DNA from: Burkholderiales bacterium
Lineage (GTDB): Bacteria; Pseudomonadota; Gammaproteobacteria; Burkholderiales; SHXO01
NCBI GenBank assembly: GCA_020854105.1
Contig: JADZGB010000032.1
Span: 1 to 64,000 of the forward strand
DNA: 64,000 nt
Reading direction: 5' to 3'
Of this stretch, positions 7,241 through 15,868 are shown in pieces. Position numbers and translations under genes: made by a program. Positions within the stretch are counted from its first letter, which is position 1; every line of letters begins with the position of its first letter. The notes beneath the pieces are model-generated. The model searched no databases, was not told where the DNA came from, and saw only the letters and a list, made by a program, of their open reading frames with translations.

Positions 7241-9367
7241 TCAGCGCTTGCGGCTGCTTGCCTTCGGTTTCGAAAGCGAAGGCCCTTCGCCCTTGCGCGC
7301 GGCCGTCCTGCGCGATCGCTTGGCGGGCGCCGGCATGGCAGGTTCCGGATTAGCGTGGGCCGCCGCGGAGAGCAGGTCGATGGTGCTCTCCAGGGTCGGT
7401 GCCGGGGCCTGGGAGGCGGACTGTGCGGTAGCCGTTGCCCGCTTCCGCTCGGGCGGCGTGGCGGGTGCAGGCGCAGGCGCGGCCTTCACCGCCGCATCGT
7501 TTGCAGCTTCCGGCAGGACGGTGGTGGTGAGGACCGGCGCATCCGCGGCGGGCGTCGACTCGTCAGTGGCGTCCAGTCTCAGCTTGGCGTAGGAACCCGG
7601 CGCGTCCTCGATCACCTTCAGCTTGCCGCTGCCCGGCGCGCGCGCGGCCACCTTCGCGCCGCAGAACTGCTCGATCCAGCGGTTCCACTCCGGCCACCAC
7701 GAACCATCCTCGCGCCTGGCATTGGACAGCCACTCGTCCGCGCCCGGCGGCAGGCTGCCCTCGCTGGTCCAGTACTGGTACTTGTTTGCCGAGGGTGGAT
7801 TCACCACGCCGGCGATGTGCCCCGAGCCCCCGAGGACGAACTTCACCGGCTCGGGCATGCGCAGCGCACCCATGTAGGTCGATTTCCACGGCGCGATGTG
7901 ATCCTCGACGGTGGATACGAAGCAGGACGGCACCTCGATGTTGTCCAGATCGATGGGCTCGCCGTCCAGTTCGATCGCTCCAGGTTGCACCAGCGCATTG
8001 CGGATGTACATGTTGCGCAGGTAGAACGTGTGCATCTTCGCCGGCATGCGTGTGGAATCCGAGTTCCAGAACAGCAGGTCGAAGGGGAACGGATCCTTGC
8101 CCAGCAGGTAGTTGTTCACCACGAAGGACCAGATCAGGTCGTTGGCGCGCAGCAGGTTGAAGGTGATGGCCATCTCGGAGCCCTCGAGGTAGCCGCGCTC
8201 CTCCATCTTCTTCTCCAGGTTGGCGAGCACCGTCTCGTCCACGAACACGCCCAGCTCCCCGGGCTCGGCGAAGTCGATCATCGCGGTGAAGTAGGTCGCG
8301 CTCTTGACCGGGCGCCGACCCTTGATGCCCAGCCAGGCCAGCGTGCACGCGAGCAGCGTCCCGCCCAGGCAGTAGCCGATAACGTTGGCTTCCTTCTCGC
8401 CGGTCGCCTGCTCGATCGCCTGCAGCGCTGCCAGCGGACCTTCGCGCATGTAATCGTCGAAGCCCTTGTGCGCGAGCTTCTCGTCCGGGTTCACCCACGA
8501 GATCACGAACAGCGTGTGGCCCTGCGACACGGCCCAGCGGATGAAGGAATTCTTCTCGCGCAGGTCGAGGATGTAGTACTTGTTGATCCACGGGGGAATG
8601 ATCAGCAGCGGCGTTTTCCACACGCTCTGCGTGGTGGGAGCGTACTGGATGAGCTGCATCAGCTCGTTCTGGTAGACGACCTTGCCCGGTGCGGTGGCGA
8701 CGTTCTCCCCCAGCGTGAACGCCGAGTAGTCGGTCATGCTGATCGCGAGCTGCCCGCTGCCGCGCTCGAGATCCTCGAGCAGATTGTGCAGCCCCTCGAT
8801 CAGGTTGCGGCCGCCGGAATCCAGCGTGGCCTTCAGCACTTCCGGGTTGGTGAAGACGAAGTTGGTGGGCGCGAGCGCGTCGACGAACTGGCGCGTGAAG
8901 AAGCGCACCTTGCGCGCGGTCTGCGGATCGAGATCCTGCACCTCCCCTACCGTGCGCTGGATGTTCTGCGCGGCGATCAGATAGGACTGCTTGATGTAGT
9001 CGAACAGGAAGTTGTTCTGCCAGACCTCGTTGCGGAAGCGGTTGTCGGTTCCCGCATCCACCACCGGTTCGGGCTTCTCGCCGAGGAAGCGAGCCATTGC
9101 GTTGTGCCACAGGCGCATGTAGTCGTGCCACATGCGCATCTGCGCCTGGGCCAGCAGCATCGGGTTGCCCATGAGCTTGCGCGACAGCTCCACGAACGCA
9201 TTGGTCACTCCGACATCGTCCGCCGGCAGTACCGCCTTGCCCGCTCGCGCGCGCTCGAGATACTCGGTCACCAGGCGCTGGCTGTGCGCCGCGATCTCGG
9301 CGAACTCCCTGGTCAGTTCCTCTGGTCCGGGCGGGGTCGGGGGCAAGGGAGGATTCGTTGTCGACAT
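7241..9367 (-). CDS. phaC: Class I poly(3-hydroxyalkanoate) synthase with long basic C-terminal tail
   Basis: 708-residue PhaC that polymerises 3-hydroxyacyl-CoA (mainly 3-hydroxybutyryl-CoA) into PHA granules. The N-terminal domain (about 1-200) is typical of class I, including NPMLLAQAQMRMWHDYMRLW. The alpha/beta hydrolase core carries the lipase-like box GYCLGG with nucleophile Cys333; the general-base region is GGSGHIAGVVNPP and WWPEWNRW follows. Class I synthases are about 590 residues; this one continues for about 120 more, Ala/Pro-rich and ending in a Lys/Arg cluster. Start at ATG 9367 follows GAGAG and matches the family. The MBL-fold gene ends 19 bases upstream, so the two are probably cotranscribed. 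No phasin or phaR is seen nearby. Confidence 0.95.
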   Translation of the reverse strand: MSTTNPPLPPTPPGPEELTREFAEIAAHSQRLVTEYLERARAGKAVLPADDVGVTNAFVELSRKLMGNPMLLAQAQMRMWHDYMRLWHNAMARFLGEKPEPVVDAGTDNRFRNEVWQNNFLFDYIKQSYLIAAQNIQRTVGEVQDLDPQTARKVRFFTRQFVDALAPTNFVFTNPEVLKATLDSGGRNLIEGLHNLLEDLERGSGQLAISMTDYSAFTLGENVATAPGKVVYQNELMQLIQYAPTTQSVWKTPLLIIPPWINKYYILDLREKNSFIRWAVSQGHTLFVISWVNPDEKLAHKGFDDYMREGPLAALQAIEQATGEKEANVIGYCLGGTLLACTLAWLGIKGRRPVKSATYFTAMIDFAEPGELGVFVDETVLANLEKKMEERGYLEGSEMAITFNLLRANDLIWSFVVNNYLLGKDPFPFDLLFWNSDSTRMPAKMHTFYLRNMYIRNALVQPGAIELDGEPIDLDNIEVPSCFVSTVEDHIAPWKSTYMGALRMPEPVKFVLGGSGHIAGVVNPPSANKYQYWTSEGSLPPGADEWLSNARREDGSWWPEWNRWIEQFCGAKVAARAPGSGKLKVIEDAPGSYAKLRLDATDESTPAADAPVLTTTVLPEAANDAAVKAAPAPAPATPPERKRATATAQSASQAPAPTLESTIDLLSAAAHANPEPAMPAPAKRSRRTAARKGEGPSLSKPKASSRKR

Positions 9368-9386
9368 GATCACTCTCGATCCAGGT

Positions 9387-10445
9387 TCAGGCGCTGCGTG
9401 CGAAGCGCAGCACGCCGTCGTCGCCGTGCGTGCGCTCCAGGCGTTGCTGCCGGTGCAGGTGATTGAGATGGGCGATCGCCTCGCCCATTGCGAAGGACAT
9501 CTGGTGGTCGTCCAGCTGGCGGCGGAACAGCACCGGCACGATGTCCGCTGCGCTCGCCGGGGCTGCGCAGGCCTCCAGCACCTCGGCCAGCCGCTCCGCG
9601 TGGTGCGTGTGCAGCGCGGCGATGCGGTCGTGGGCGCCATGGAAGGGCAGGCCGTGCGAGGGCAGCACCAGGACGTCCTCGGGCAGGGCCGCGAAGCGCT
9701 GCAGCGAGGCGAGGAACAGCGCCACCGGGTCCGCCTCGGGCTGCTCGGGCCACACGCTGACGTTGGTGCTGATCTTCGGCAGCAGCATGTCGCCGGAAAT
9801 GAGCACGCCTGCCTCGGCGCAGTACAGTGCGGCGTGCTCGGGTGCGTGGCCGTGTCCGACGATCACCTGCCAGGCGCGTCCGCCGATGCGCAGCGACTCG
9901 CCGTCCATCAGACGCTGGAAGCTCGCGGGCGGTTCGGTGATGCCGCGCCGATAGCTGTGCGGACGGTTGCGTATCGCCTCCTCGCGCGCTGCATCGAGGC
10001 CGTGCAGCCGGTACAGCGCGAGCTGGTCCTCGCGACGATGTCCCGGCAGTTCGCCGTAGGACACGTGCGCCATGAGGAACTCGCTCTCGCTCATCCACAT
10101 CGGTGCGTCCAGCCGCTGAGTCAGCCAGCCGGCGAGTCCGACGTGGTCGGGATGGTAGTGCGTGACGATCACGCGGGAGACGCGCGAGCCGCCCAGCAGC
10201 CGCTCGAAGTGCTGCTCCCACAGTGTACGCGTGGCGTCGGTGTTTAGCCCGCAGTCGATCAGGGTGAAGCTGCCGTCGTCCTCGCGCACGGCCCAGAGAT
10301 TGATGTGATCGAGCGCGAACGGCAGCGGCATGCGCAGCCAGTACACGCCCGGCGCCACTTCCGTACTGTGCCCGGCCTGCGGCGGATGGGAGAATGGGAA
10401 GCGCAGCGCCGGCTCGGGCGCCGGCACGGCAGCGTGTCGGTTCAT
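9387..10445 (-). CDS. MBL-fold metallo-hydrolase
   Basis: 352 residues with the metallo-beta-lactamase metal motif THYHPDHVG (HxHxDH), a downstream GHGHAPEH His ligand, LISGDMLLP with the bridging Asp, and LPSHGLPF with the last His. N-terminal VYWLRMPLPFALDHINLWA is usual for the large glyoxalase II-like/LACTB2-like group. It is encoded just upstream of phaC (19-base gap) on the same strand. A thioesterase or acyl-CoA/PHA-intermediate hydrolase is possible, but the substrate cannot be read from sequence. ATG 10445 is chosen because homology begins about 30 residues later and the upstream frame looks non-coding; no strong ribosome binding site is visible. Confidence 0.85.
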   Translation of the reverse strand: MNRHAAVPAPEPALRFPFSHPPQAGHSTEVAPGVYWLRMPLPFALDHINLWAVREDDGSFTLIDCGLNTDATRTLWEQHFERLLGGSRVSRVIVTHYHPDHVGLAGWLTQRLDAPMWMSESEFLMAHVSYGELPGHRREDQLALYRLHGLDAAREEAIRNRPHSYRRGITEPPASFQRLMDGESLRIGGRAWQVIVGHGHAPEHAALYCAEAGVLISGDMLLPKISTNVSVWPEQPEADPVALFLASLQRFAALPEDVLVLPSHGLPFHGAHDRIAALHTHHAERLAEVLEACAAPASAADIVPVLFRRQLDDHQMSFAMGEAIAHLNHLHRQQRLERTHGDDGVLRFARSA

Positions 10446-10584
10446 GTCTGGCGGCCGAAGGCGGCCATGGGATAAACAGGCATGGTAAACCATCCGTCCC
10501 GCGGTCGCTGGGCGGATGCTGCGGTGCGGCAAAGACTGCCGCCGCAGCGAGGCACTTGCCCACATACTTTCCGGAGATCCGAAG

Positions 10585-11811
10585 ATGAACCCGAACGATG
10601 TCCCGATGCCTTCCTCATCCGCGCCGATCGCGCGTTTCCCGGGCCTCGACTTCGGTCTGGGCGAGACACTCGACATGCTGCGCGAGAGCGTGCAGCAGTT
10701 CGCGGCCGCCGAGATCGCCCCGCGCGCGGCGCAGATCGACCGCAGCAATGCATTCCCGATGGATCTGTGGCGCAAGCTGGGCGAGCTGGGCCTGCTCGGC
10801 ATCACGGTGGAGGAAGACTACGGCGGCGTCGCGATGGGCTACCTCGCGCACGTCGTCGCGATGGAGGAGATCAGCCGCGCCTCCGCGTCGGTCGGCCTTT
10901 CGTACGGTGCGCACTCGAACCTGTGCGTGAACCAGATCCGCCGCAACGGCAACGCGGAACAGAAGCGCAAGTACCTGCCAAAGCTCGTGTCCGGAGAGCA
11001 CGTCGGGGCGCTGGCGATGAGCGAGCCGAACGCGGGATCCGACGTCGTGAGCATGAAGCTGCGTGCGGACCGGAAGGGCGACCGGTACGTGCTCAACGGC
11101 AACAAGATGTGGATCACCAACGGCCCCGACGCGAACTTGCTGGTGGTGTACGCGAAGACCGACGTCGAAGCCGGCGCGCGCGGCATGACCGCGTTCCTGA
11201 TCGAGAACGGGTTCAAGGGATTCTCCACCGCGCAGAAGCTGGACAAGCTCGGCATGCGCGGCTCCAACACCTGCGAACTCGTGTTCCAGGACTGCGAGGT
11301 GCCAGCGGAGAACGTGCTCGGCCAGGTTGGCAAGGGTACGAACGTGCTGATGAGCGGGCTCGACTTCGAGCGCGCCGTGCTGTCCGGCGGACCGCTCGGG
11401 ATCATGCAGGCGTGCATGGACGTGGTGATCCCCTATGTGCACGACCGCAAGCAGTTCGGCCAGTCGATCGGCGAGTTCCAGCTGATGCAGGGCAAGCTGG
11501 CCGACATGTACAGCACGATGAACGCGAGCAAGGCCTATGTCTACGCCGTGGGCCGTGCGTGCGACGCGGCAAGGACTCCCGAGGCGGTGCGTGCCCTGCG
11601 CAAGGACGCGGCCGGTGCGATTCTGTATTCGGCGGAGAAGGCCACGTGGATGGCCGGTGAGGCGATCCAGGCGCTGGGCGGCAACGGCTACATCAACGAG
11701 TACGCAACGGGGCGTCTATGGCGCGACGCCAAGCTGTACGAGATCGGGGCGGGGACTTCCGAGATCAGACGGTGGCTGATCGGGCGGGAGCTGTTCGACG
11801 ATACGAAGTAA
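10585..11811 (+). CDS. liuA: Isovaleryl-CoA dehydrogenase
   Basis: 408-residue acyl-CoA dehydrogenase that oxidises isovaleryl-CoA to 3-methylcrotonyl-CoA, the first committed step of leucine degradation after the keto-acid dehydrogenase. The FAD/substrate signature [14 protein letters not shown], the segment [16 protein letters not shown], and [18 protein letters not shown] are characteristic of isovaleryl-CoA dehydrogenases. Catalytic Glu sits in this last motif (Glu262), while the position used by medium-chain enzymes is Ala ([12 protein letters not shown]); this pattern identifies the IVD type. CCGGAG precedes ATG 10585. The rest of the liu pathway lies 7-18 kb downstream on the same strand, separated by a signalling island and aceK. 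Confidence 0.94.
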   Translation: MNPNDVPMPSSSAPIARFPGLDFGLGETLDMLRESVQQFAAAEIAPRAAQIDRSNAFPMDLWRKLGELGLLGITVEEDYGGVAMGYLAHVVAMEEISRASASVGLSYGAHSNLCVNQIRRNGNAEQKRKYLPKLVSGEHVGALAMSEPNAGSDVVSMKLRADRKGDRYVLNGNKMWITNGPDANLLVVYAKTDVEAGARGMTAFLIENGFKGFSTAQKLDKLGMRGSNTCELVFQDCEVPAENVLGQVGKGTNVLMSGLDFERAVLSGGPLGIMQACMDVVIPYVHDRKQFGQSIGEFQLMQGKLADMYSTMNASKAYVYAVGRACDAARTPEAVRALRKDAAGAILYSAEKATWMAGEAIQALGGNGYINEYATGRLWRDAKLYEIGAGTSEIRRWLIGRELFDDTK

Positions 11812-11823
11812 ACCCATTCGCCG

Positions 11824-11840
11824 TGCCGGCGAAGCCGGCA
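11824..11840. other. Short hairpin between convergent liuA and cyclase genes
   Basis: TGCCGGC-GAA-GCCGGCA is a perfect 7-bp inverted repeat 13 bases after the liuA stop. There is no T tract on either side, so it may be a transcription pause site or a remnant of the dispersed CCGGC repeats. Confidence 0.35.
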
Positions 11841-11914
11841 TTCAAGAGTGGTTGTCCCACTGCCTGCAACTTCGGTGATTGTGCTCTTGCGGTCAACAGG
11901 AAGCGTATCGATCC

Positions 11915-14900
11915 TCAAGTGATGTCTTGCCTCACTCGTGCCGTGTACTCCGGCCACCAGCGCATGCCCGTCTCGGCGAACAGGGCCTGAGCCCGGTCAA
12001 GCTGCGCCCGCGCAAAAGCAGAATCGCCCTGCTTCAACGCGAACTGCGCATGCCGCAGGCAGGTGATGGCCAGCTGTGGGCGCTCGCCGCGCTGTTCCGC
12101 AGCTCGAACGCTCTCCCTCATATGATCCTCGACCACGTTCCAGTCTGGTATCGGGCCGCAAGCTTCAGCAATCGCAAGGGCGCGGTACGCCGGCGCTTCG
12201 CCATTGCCTTCTCCGAACCGAGCGAGGAAGTCGAGCGCCTTTTGCGCATAGCGCCGTGCGTCGTCTTCGCGGCCCGCCAGTGCGCTTGCGTCGGCAATCC
12301 AGGACGCATACAGACCGGTGCCCTGGCGCGAACCGGAATCCTCCATGGTCGCGAGGCCCTTCCGCATGAGATCGAGGCCCTCGTCCGTACGACCGAGCAT
12401 GAAAGCAGCCCAGCCCTGCGTGCTCAGACCTGCGCCGAGGAGATAGGTGCCGCCGATGCGCCGTGCGAGGCCCGCACAGCGTTCCGCCACCTCGAGCCCA
12501 CGCGCCCAGTCCCCGTGCATGCAGCACACCGCTGCTAGGTACCAGTTGGAGCCGCCTTGCCGGCTCAGGTCGTTGCTGTCGAGCGCCAGTTGCAGGGAAC
12601 GTTCCGCAAGATCGTACGCGCGCGTGAACTCGCCGAGCCATGCCCAACAGTCGGCCGAAAAGCCCAGCGAGTAGGACACCTCCGCCCAGTTGCCGACCCG
12701 CTCGGAAATCGCGATTCCGCGCTCCATGTACGCGATCCCTCTGGCGTAATCGCCGGTGAGGTAACTCGCCCGGCCCATGACGTGATTGGCCGCCGCGAAC
12801 ATCTCGTCGTCCTCCAACTCTTCCGCAAGACGTGCGCACTCACCGAGCACGAAAAAGACTTTAGGGTGGTTGCCGAGCATCCGGTATACACCCCCCATCA
12901 ACGATGCCACGCGCGCCATGCGCCCCGGGTCCTCGAGCAGCTTCGCGTCCGCGCGCGCAGCCTCCAGGATCGCGAGTGTCTCTTCCGACGCGGCGTAGTG
13001 CGCAGCCTTCGCCAGCTTGATCGTGACGTCGACGCGCTGCAGTCGCATGGCGGGGTCGGTGGATGCGCCGAGCAGGGCGAGCACTTCCCGATACCGCATG
13101 CGAGCCGTGTCCAGAGAATAGACACCCGCCGCCTTGTCGCCTGCCATCTCACAATAGGTTGCGGCCTTGTCGGTCTCGGTGCTGCGAGCGTAATGCCAGG
13201 CCAACGCCTCGCAGTGTTGCCCGAGACGGTCCCAGTGGAAGGTTTCGATGGCATCCCCCGCGCGCGCGTGCAGAGAGCGGCGCTGCTGGAGCAGCAGGGT
13301 GTCGTACACGACGGACTGGATCAGCACATGCTTGAACATGTGCTCGGACTGAGGGGCCGCGCGCACGCGCTGCAGAAGGTCCTGCTCCACGAGATGCCCG
13401 AGCGTATCGGCCACGTCGGCCTCGCAGGAGGACATGCGCGCCAGCACTTCGTCCTCGAACTCGCGGCCGATCACCGCGGCGAGGCGCAGCAGGTCACGCG
13501 CTGCGGCGGGCAGCCGGTCGACGCGCGCGCGAATAGTGGTCTGCACCGATTCGGGCAGTGCCATCGTCTCGAGCGAACCGGACATCGCCATCTCCCCTTG
13601 GGCGATCTTGATGTGGCCCTGCTCGCGCAGCGCGGCGACGATCTCCTCGGTGAAAAAGGGATTTCCCTCTGTGCGTGTATGCACCAGTGCGCCGAAACCC
13701 TCCGGAAGGTCTGCAACGCCGAGCACCGAACACATGATGGAGCCGGTCTCCTGCGGGCCGAGCGGCGCGAGTGCAATGTGCGAGTGATTCGGCGCGGGTG
13801 CAATCGGGCACGGGATCTCCGGACGGTAGAGCACCAACGTAAGCAGCCGCCTGTCCGGGACAGTCGCCGTAAGGCGCTGCAAAGCGGACACGGAGCCCGG
13901 ATCGGCCCAGTGCCAATCCTCCAGAATGAGCACTACGGGGCGGCGCGCGGCACTTGCAGCCAGAATCGTCACCAGCGCGTTCTCGAGCGATTCGCGCAAC
14001 TGGACACCTTCCAGCGTCTGCGAGAGTGCGTGGTCAGGACTGGAGGTGGAGAGCAGATGCAGCAGCTGCGGAAGGTAGGCGGAAAGCGCGGGGTCGAGCG
14101 CGAGGACGTTGTTCACCGCCCGCCGCTGCATCGCCTCGCCGCTCTCGTCCTCGCGCAAATGCAGGCCGCGACGCATGGCGTCGATGAAGGGACGGTACGG
14201 TGTGGCGGTGCCGTAGCTCTGGCATCGCCCCTCGAGGATGCTGATCCGAGTTCGATCCAGACCGTGCCGAAACTCGAACGCAAGCCGCGACTTGCCGAGA
14301 CCGGGTTCCCCGGACACCGTCAGCACTTGCGCCAAGCCGGCCAAGGAGCGACCCAGCGCCAGATGCATCGCTGCCAACTCCGATTCGCGCCCCGTGAATC
14401 TCGTGAGCCCCCTGCGCTGCGCGGCCTCGAAGCGTGTCTGGGTGGGAGTTTCGCGTTCGATGCGATGGGGGCGCAGCGGCTCGGACTTGCCCCTGAACGC
14501 GGTCGGCGCCTGCGCAGTGGTTTCGAAGAAGTCCTCGATCTGGCGCTTGGTCTCCGGGCCCACCAGGATGGTGTCGGGTTGCGCAAGTTCGGCCAGGCGG
14601 GCGGCCAGGTTGGCACTGTCCCCGGTGATGCCCACCGTGCCGTCGCGGATGTCGCGCAGGCTGGCCACCACCAGACCGCTGTTGATCCCGCTATGCAGGC
14701 GCAGAGGCTTGCCGATGCGCTGCTCGACCTCGGGGCTGATGCTGCGCACCATGGTGTGGAGTTCGCGTGCGGTGCGCACGGCACGGGCGGGATCGTCCTC
14801 GTGAGCCACGGGCACGCCAAAGAGCACGAGCAGTCCATCCCCCTGGAATTGATTCAGGATGCCGCCGTGGCGCTCGACGATCTGCCCGGCGCGCAACTTG

Positions 14901-15187
14901 ATGCGGGCAAGCAACTCCTCGACCTCTTCGGGGTCGAGGCGCTCGCCCAGGGCGGTGTAGCCGGATAGATCGCAGAACATCACCGTGGCGCGGCGGCGCT
15001 CGCCGTCGCTCAGGCTGAGGGAGGCAGGTGACGGGCTGCTCAGCTGCGAGCCGCAGCGGTCGCAGAAGCGCGCCTGCGCGGCCAGTTCGGTAGCGCACTG
15101 CGGACAGCGGCGCAGCACCGGCGCGCCGCAGACCTGGCAGAAGCGGGCCGTAGCCCGGTTGTCATGATGGCATTGCAGGCACTGCAT
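11915..15187 (-). CDS. Class III adenylate/guanylate cyclase fused to AAA ATPase and TPR domains
   Basis: 1,090-residue multidomain signalling protein. Residues 2-45 hold two zinc-ribbon CxxC pairs (CLQC, CQVC, CPQC, CDRC). The cyclase domain (about 65-240) has both metal-binding Asp motifs (MFCDLSGYT and FQGDGLLVLFG) and the transition-state pair in GDSANLAARLAEL; the Lys that usually selects ATP is Gln here. An AAA/STAND-type ATPase follows (about 270-560: Walker A GEPGLGKS, Walker B VLILEDWHWAD), then many TPR-like helices to the C-terminus. Start ATG 15187 is preceded by GGAG at 6 bases and begins at the zinc ribbon. It neighbours a regulator with a cNMP-binding domain (15869-16546), suggesting enzyme and receptor. 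The product nucleotide is not proven. Confidence 0.9.
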   Translation of the reverse strand: MQCLQCHHDNRATARFCQVCGAPVLRRCPQCATELAAQARFCDRCGSQLSSPSPASLSLSDGERRRATVMFCDLSGYTALGERLDPEEVEELLARIKLRAGQIVERHGGILNQFQGDGLLVLFGVPVAHEDDPARAVRTARELHTMVRSISPEVEQRIGKPLRLHSGINSGLVVASLRDIRDGTVGITGDSANLAARLAELAQPDTILVGPETKRQIEDFFETTAQAPTAFRGKSEPLRPHRIERETPTQTRFEAAQRRGLTRFTGRESELAAMHLALGRSLAGLAQVLTVSGEPGLGKSRLAFEFRHGLDRTRISILEGRCQSYGTATPYRPFIDAMRRGLHLREDESGEAMQRRAVNNVLALDPALSAYLPQLLHLLSTSSPDHALSQTLEGVQLRESLENALVTILAASAARRPVVLILEDWHWADPGSVSALQRLTATVPDRRLLTLVLYRPEIPCPIAPAPNHSHIALAPLGPQETGSIMCSVLGVADLPEGFGALVHTRTEGNPFFTEEIVAALREQGHIKIAQGEMAMSGSLETMALPESVQTTIRARVDRLPAAARDLLRLAAVIGREFEDEVLARMSSCEADVADTLGHLVEQDLLQRVRAAPQSEHMFKHVLIQSVVYDTLLLQQRRSLHARAGDAIETFHWDRLGQHCEALAWHYARSTETDKAATYCEMAGDKAAGVYSLDTARMRYREVLALLGASTDPAMRLQRVDVTIKLAKAAHYAASEETLAILEAARADAKLLEDPGRMARVASLMGGVYRMLGNHPKVFFVLGECARLAEELEDDEMFAAANHVMGRASYLTGDYARGIAYMERGIAISERVGNWAEVSYSLGFSADCWAWLGEFTRAYDLAERSLQLALDSNDLSRQGGSNWYLAAVCCMHGDWARGLEVAERCAGLARRIGGTYLLGAGLSTQGWAAFMLGRTDEGLDLMRKGLATMEDSGSRQGTGLYASWIADASALAGREDDARRYAQKALDFLARFGEGNGEAPAYRALAIAEACGPIPDWNVVEDHMRESVRAAEQRGERPQLAITCLRHAQFALKQGDSAFARAQLDRAQALFAETGMRWWPEYTARVRQDIT

Positions 15188-15261
15188 GGACCGCTCCGGC
15201 GGGTTGCGAGCCTGGCACTGGACCATACGGTACCTGCGTCCGTCATGAATGGGCAATATGG

Positions 15262-15296
15262 CTATACCTGCACCTGGCTATACCTGCTATACCTGC
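15262..15296. repeat. Three direct repeats of CTATACCTGC upstream of the cyclase gene
   Basis: Exact 10-base copies lie at 15262-15271, 15278-15287 and 15287-15296 (the last two share one base). They are 75-110 bases upstream of the cyclase start and read GCAGGTATAG on its coding strand. Each unit contains TATAG, so this could be a regulator site overlapping the promoter. Confidence 0.6.
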
Positions 15297-15337
15297 ACTG
15301 GGCGGGTACCGGCAGCGCCAAGGCGATGCGGACCCGG

Positions 15338-15802
15338 CTACTGGCAGCTGCCAACCCAGCGCACCGCGGTGGTCTTGCCCTGTGACATCGTCACCTGCCA
15401 CCAGCCGGAACCAGTCATGTTCACGTACTTCCCCGAGCCGCCCACCAGCTTCCACGTGCCTTTCTCGGCGCCGGGCGGTAGGTTCCACTGCTCGTTGTAG
15501 ACGTCGCCGTCCTTGTCCTTGCGCATGCAGTGGCCCTGTCCCTGCGCTTTACCGTCTGGCGTAGCGGTAATCGAGCCGGAGCACTCGCCGGCGGCGAGGT
15601 GCATGGGCGAAGATGGATCCTCGCTCACGTGTACGCTGGTCACGCGCAGGGTGCTCATCGAGGCGCCCGACGACAGTTCGTTGGTGTCGAACGCCATCGC
15701 GCTGTTGATGTTGTATCCGGAGCACTTCGCGGCGTTGGCGCCCGAAGCGCCGGCTGATGCGAGAAGCACCATGACGGCGGCGATCGCTTTGGTCGTGTAC
15801 AT
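15338..15802 (-). CDS. Small secreted protein of unknown function
   Basis: 154 residues with a clear Sec signal peptide (MYTTKAIAAVMVLLASAG..GANA, cleavage probably near residue 25). The mature part has four Cys (in KCSGY, GECSG, GHCMR and GSCQ), suited to two disulfides, and Gly/Thr-rich strands such as GSGKYVNMTGSGWWQV that suggest a small beta barrel. I do not recognise the family firmly. GGAGAAAGACA precedes ATG 15802. It lies between, and could be cotranscribed with, the cyclase gene 150 bases downstream; it diverges from the LuxR-cNMP regulator, so it may be that regulator's target. Confidence 0.75.
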   Translation of the reverse strand: MYTTKAIAAVMVLLASAGASGANAAKCSGYNINSAMAFDTNELSSGASMSTLRVTSVHVSEDPSSPMHLAAGECSGSITATPDGKAQGQGHCMRKDKDGDVYNEQWNLPPGAEKGTWKLVGGSGKYVNMTGSGWWQVTMSQGKTTAVRWVGSCQ

Positions 15803-15868
15803 TGTCTTTCTCCGAATGGGTTGGCGGTTGCCCGCTGCGTTGCGCGACGGGCACAACCAGTGTAGGTA

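Noticed and set aside
4251..7592. Very long plus-strand frame overlapping the GGDEF-EAL gene
   Set aside because: Arg/Ala/Gly-rich, no domains; it is a shifted frame of the real gene and continues into phaC antisense.
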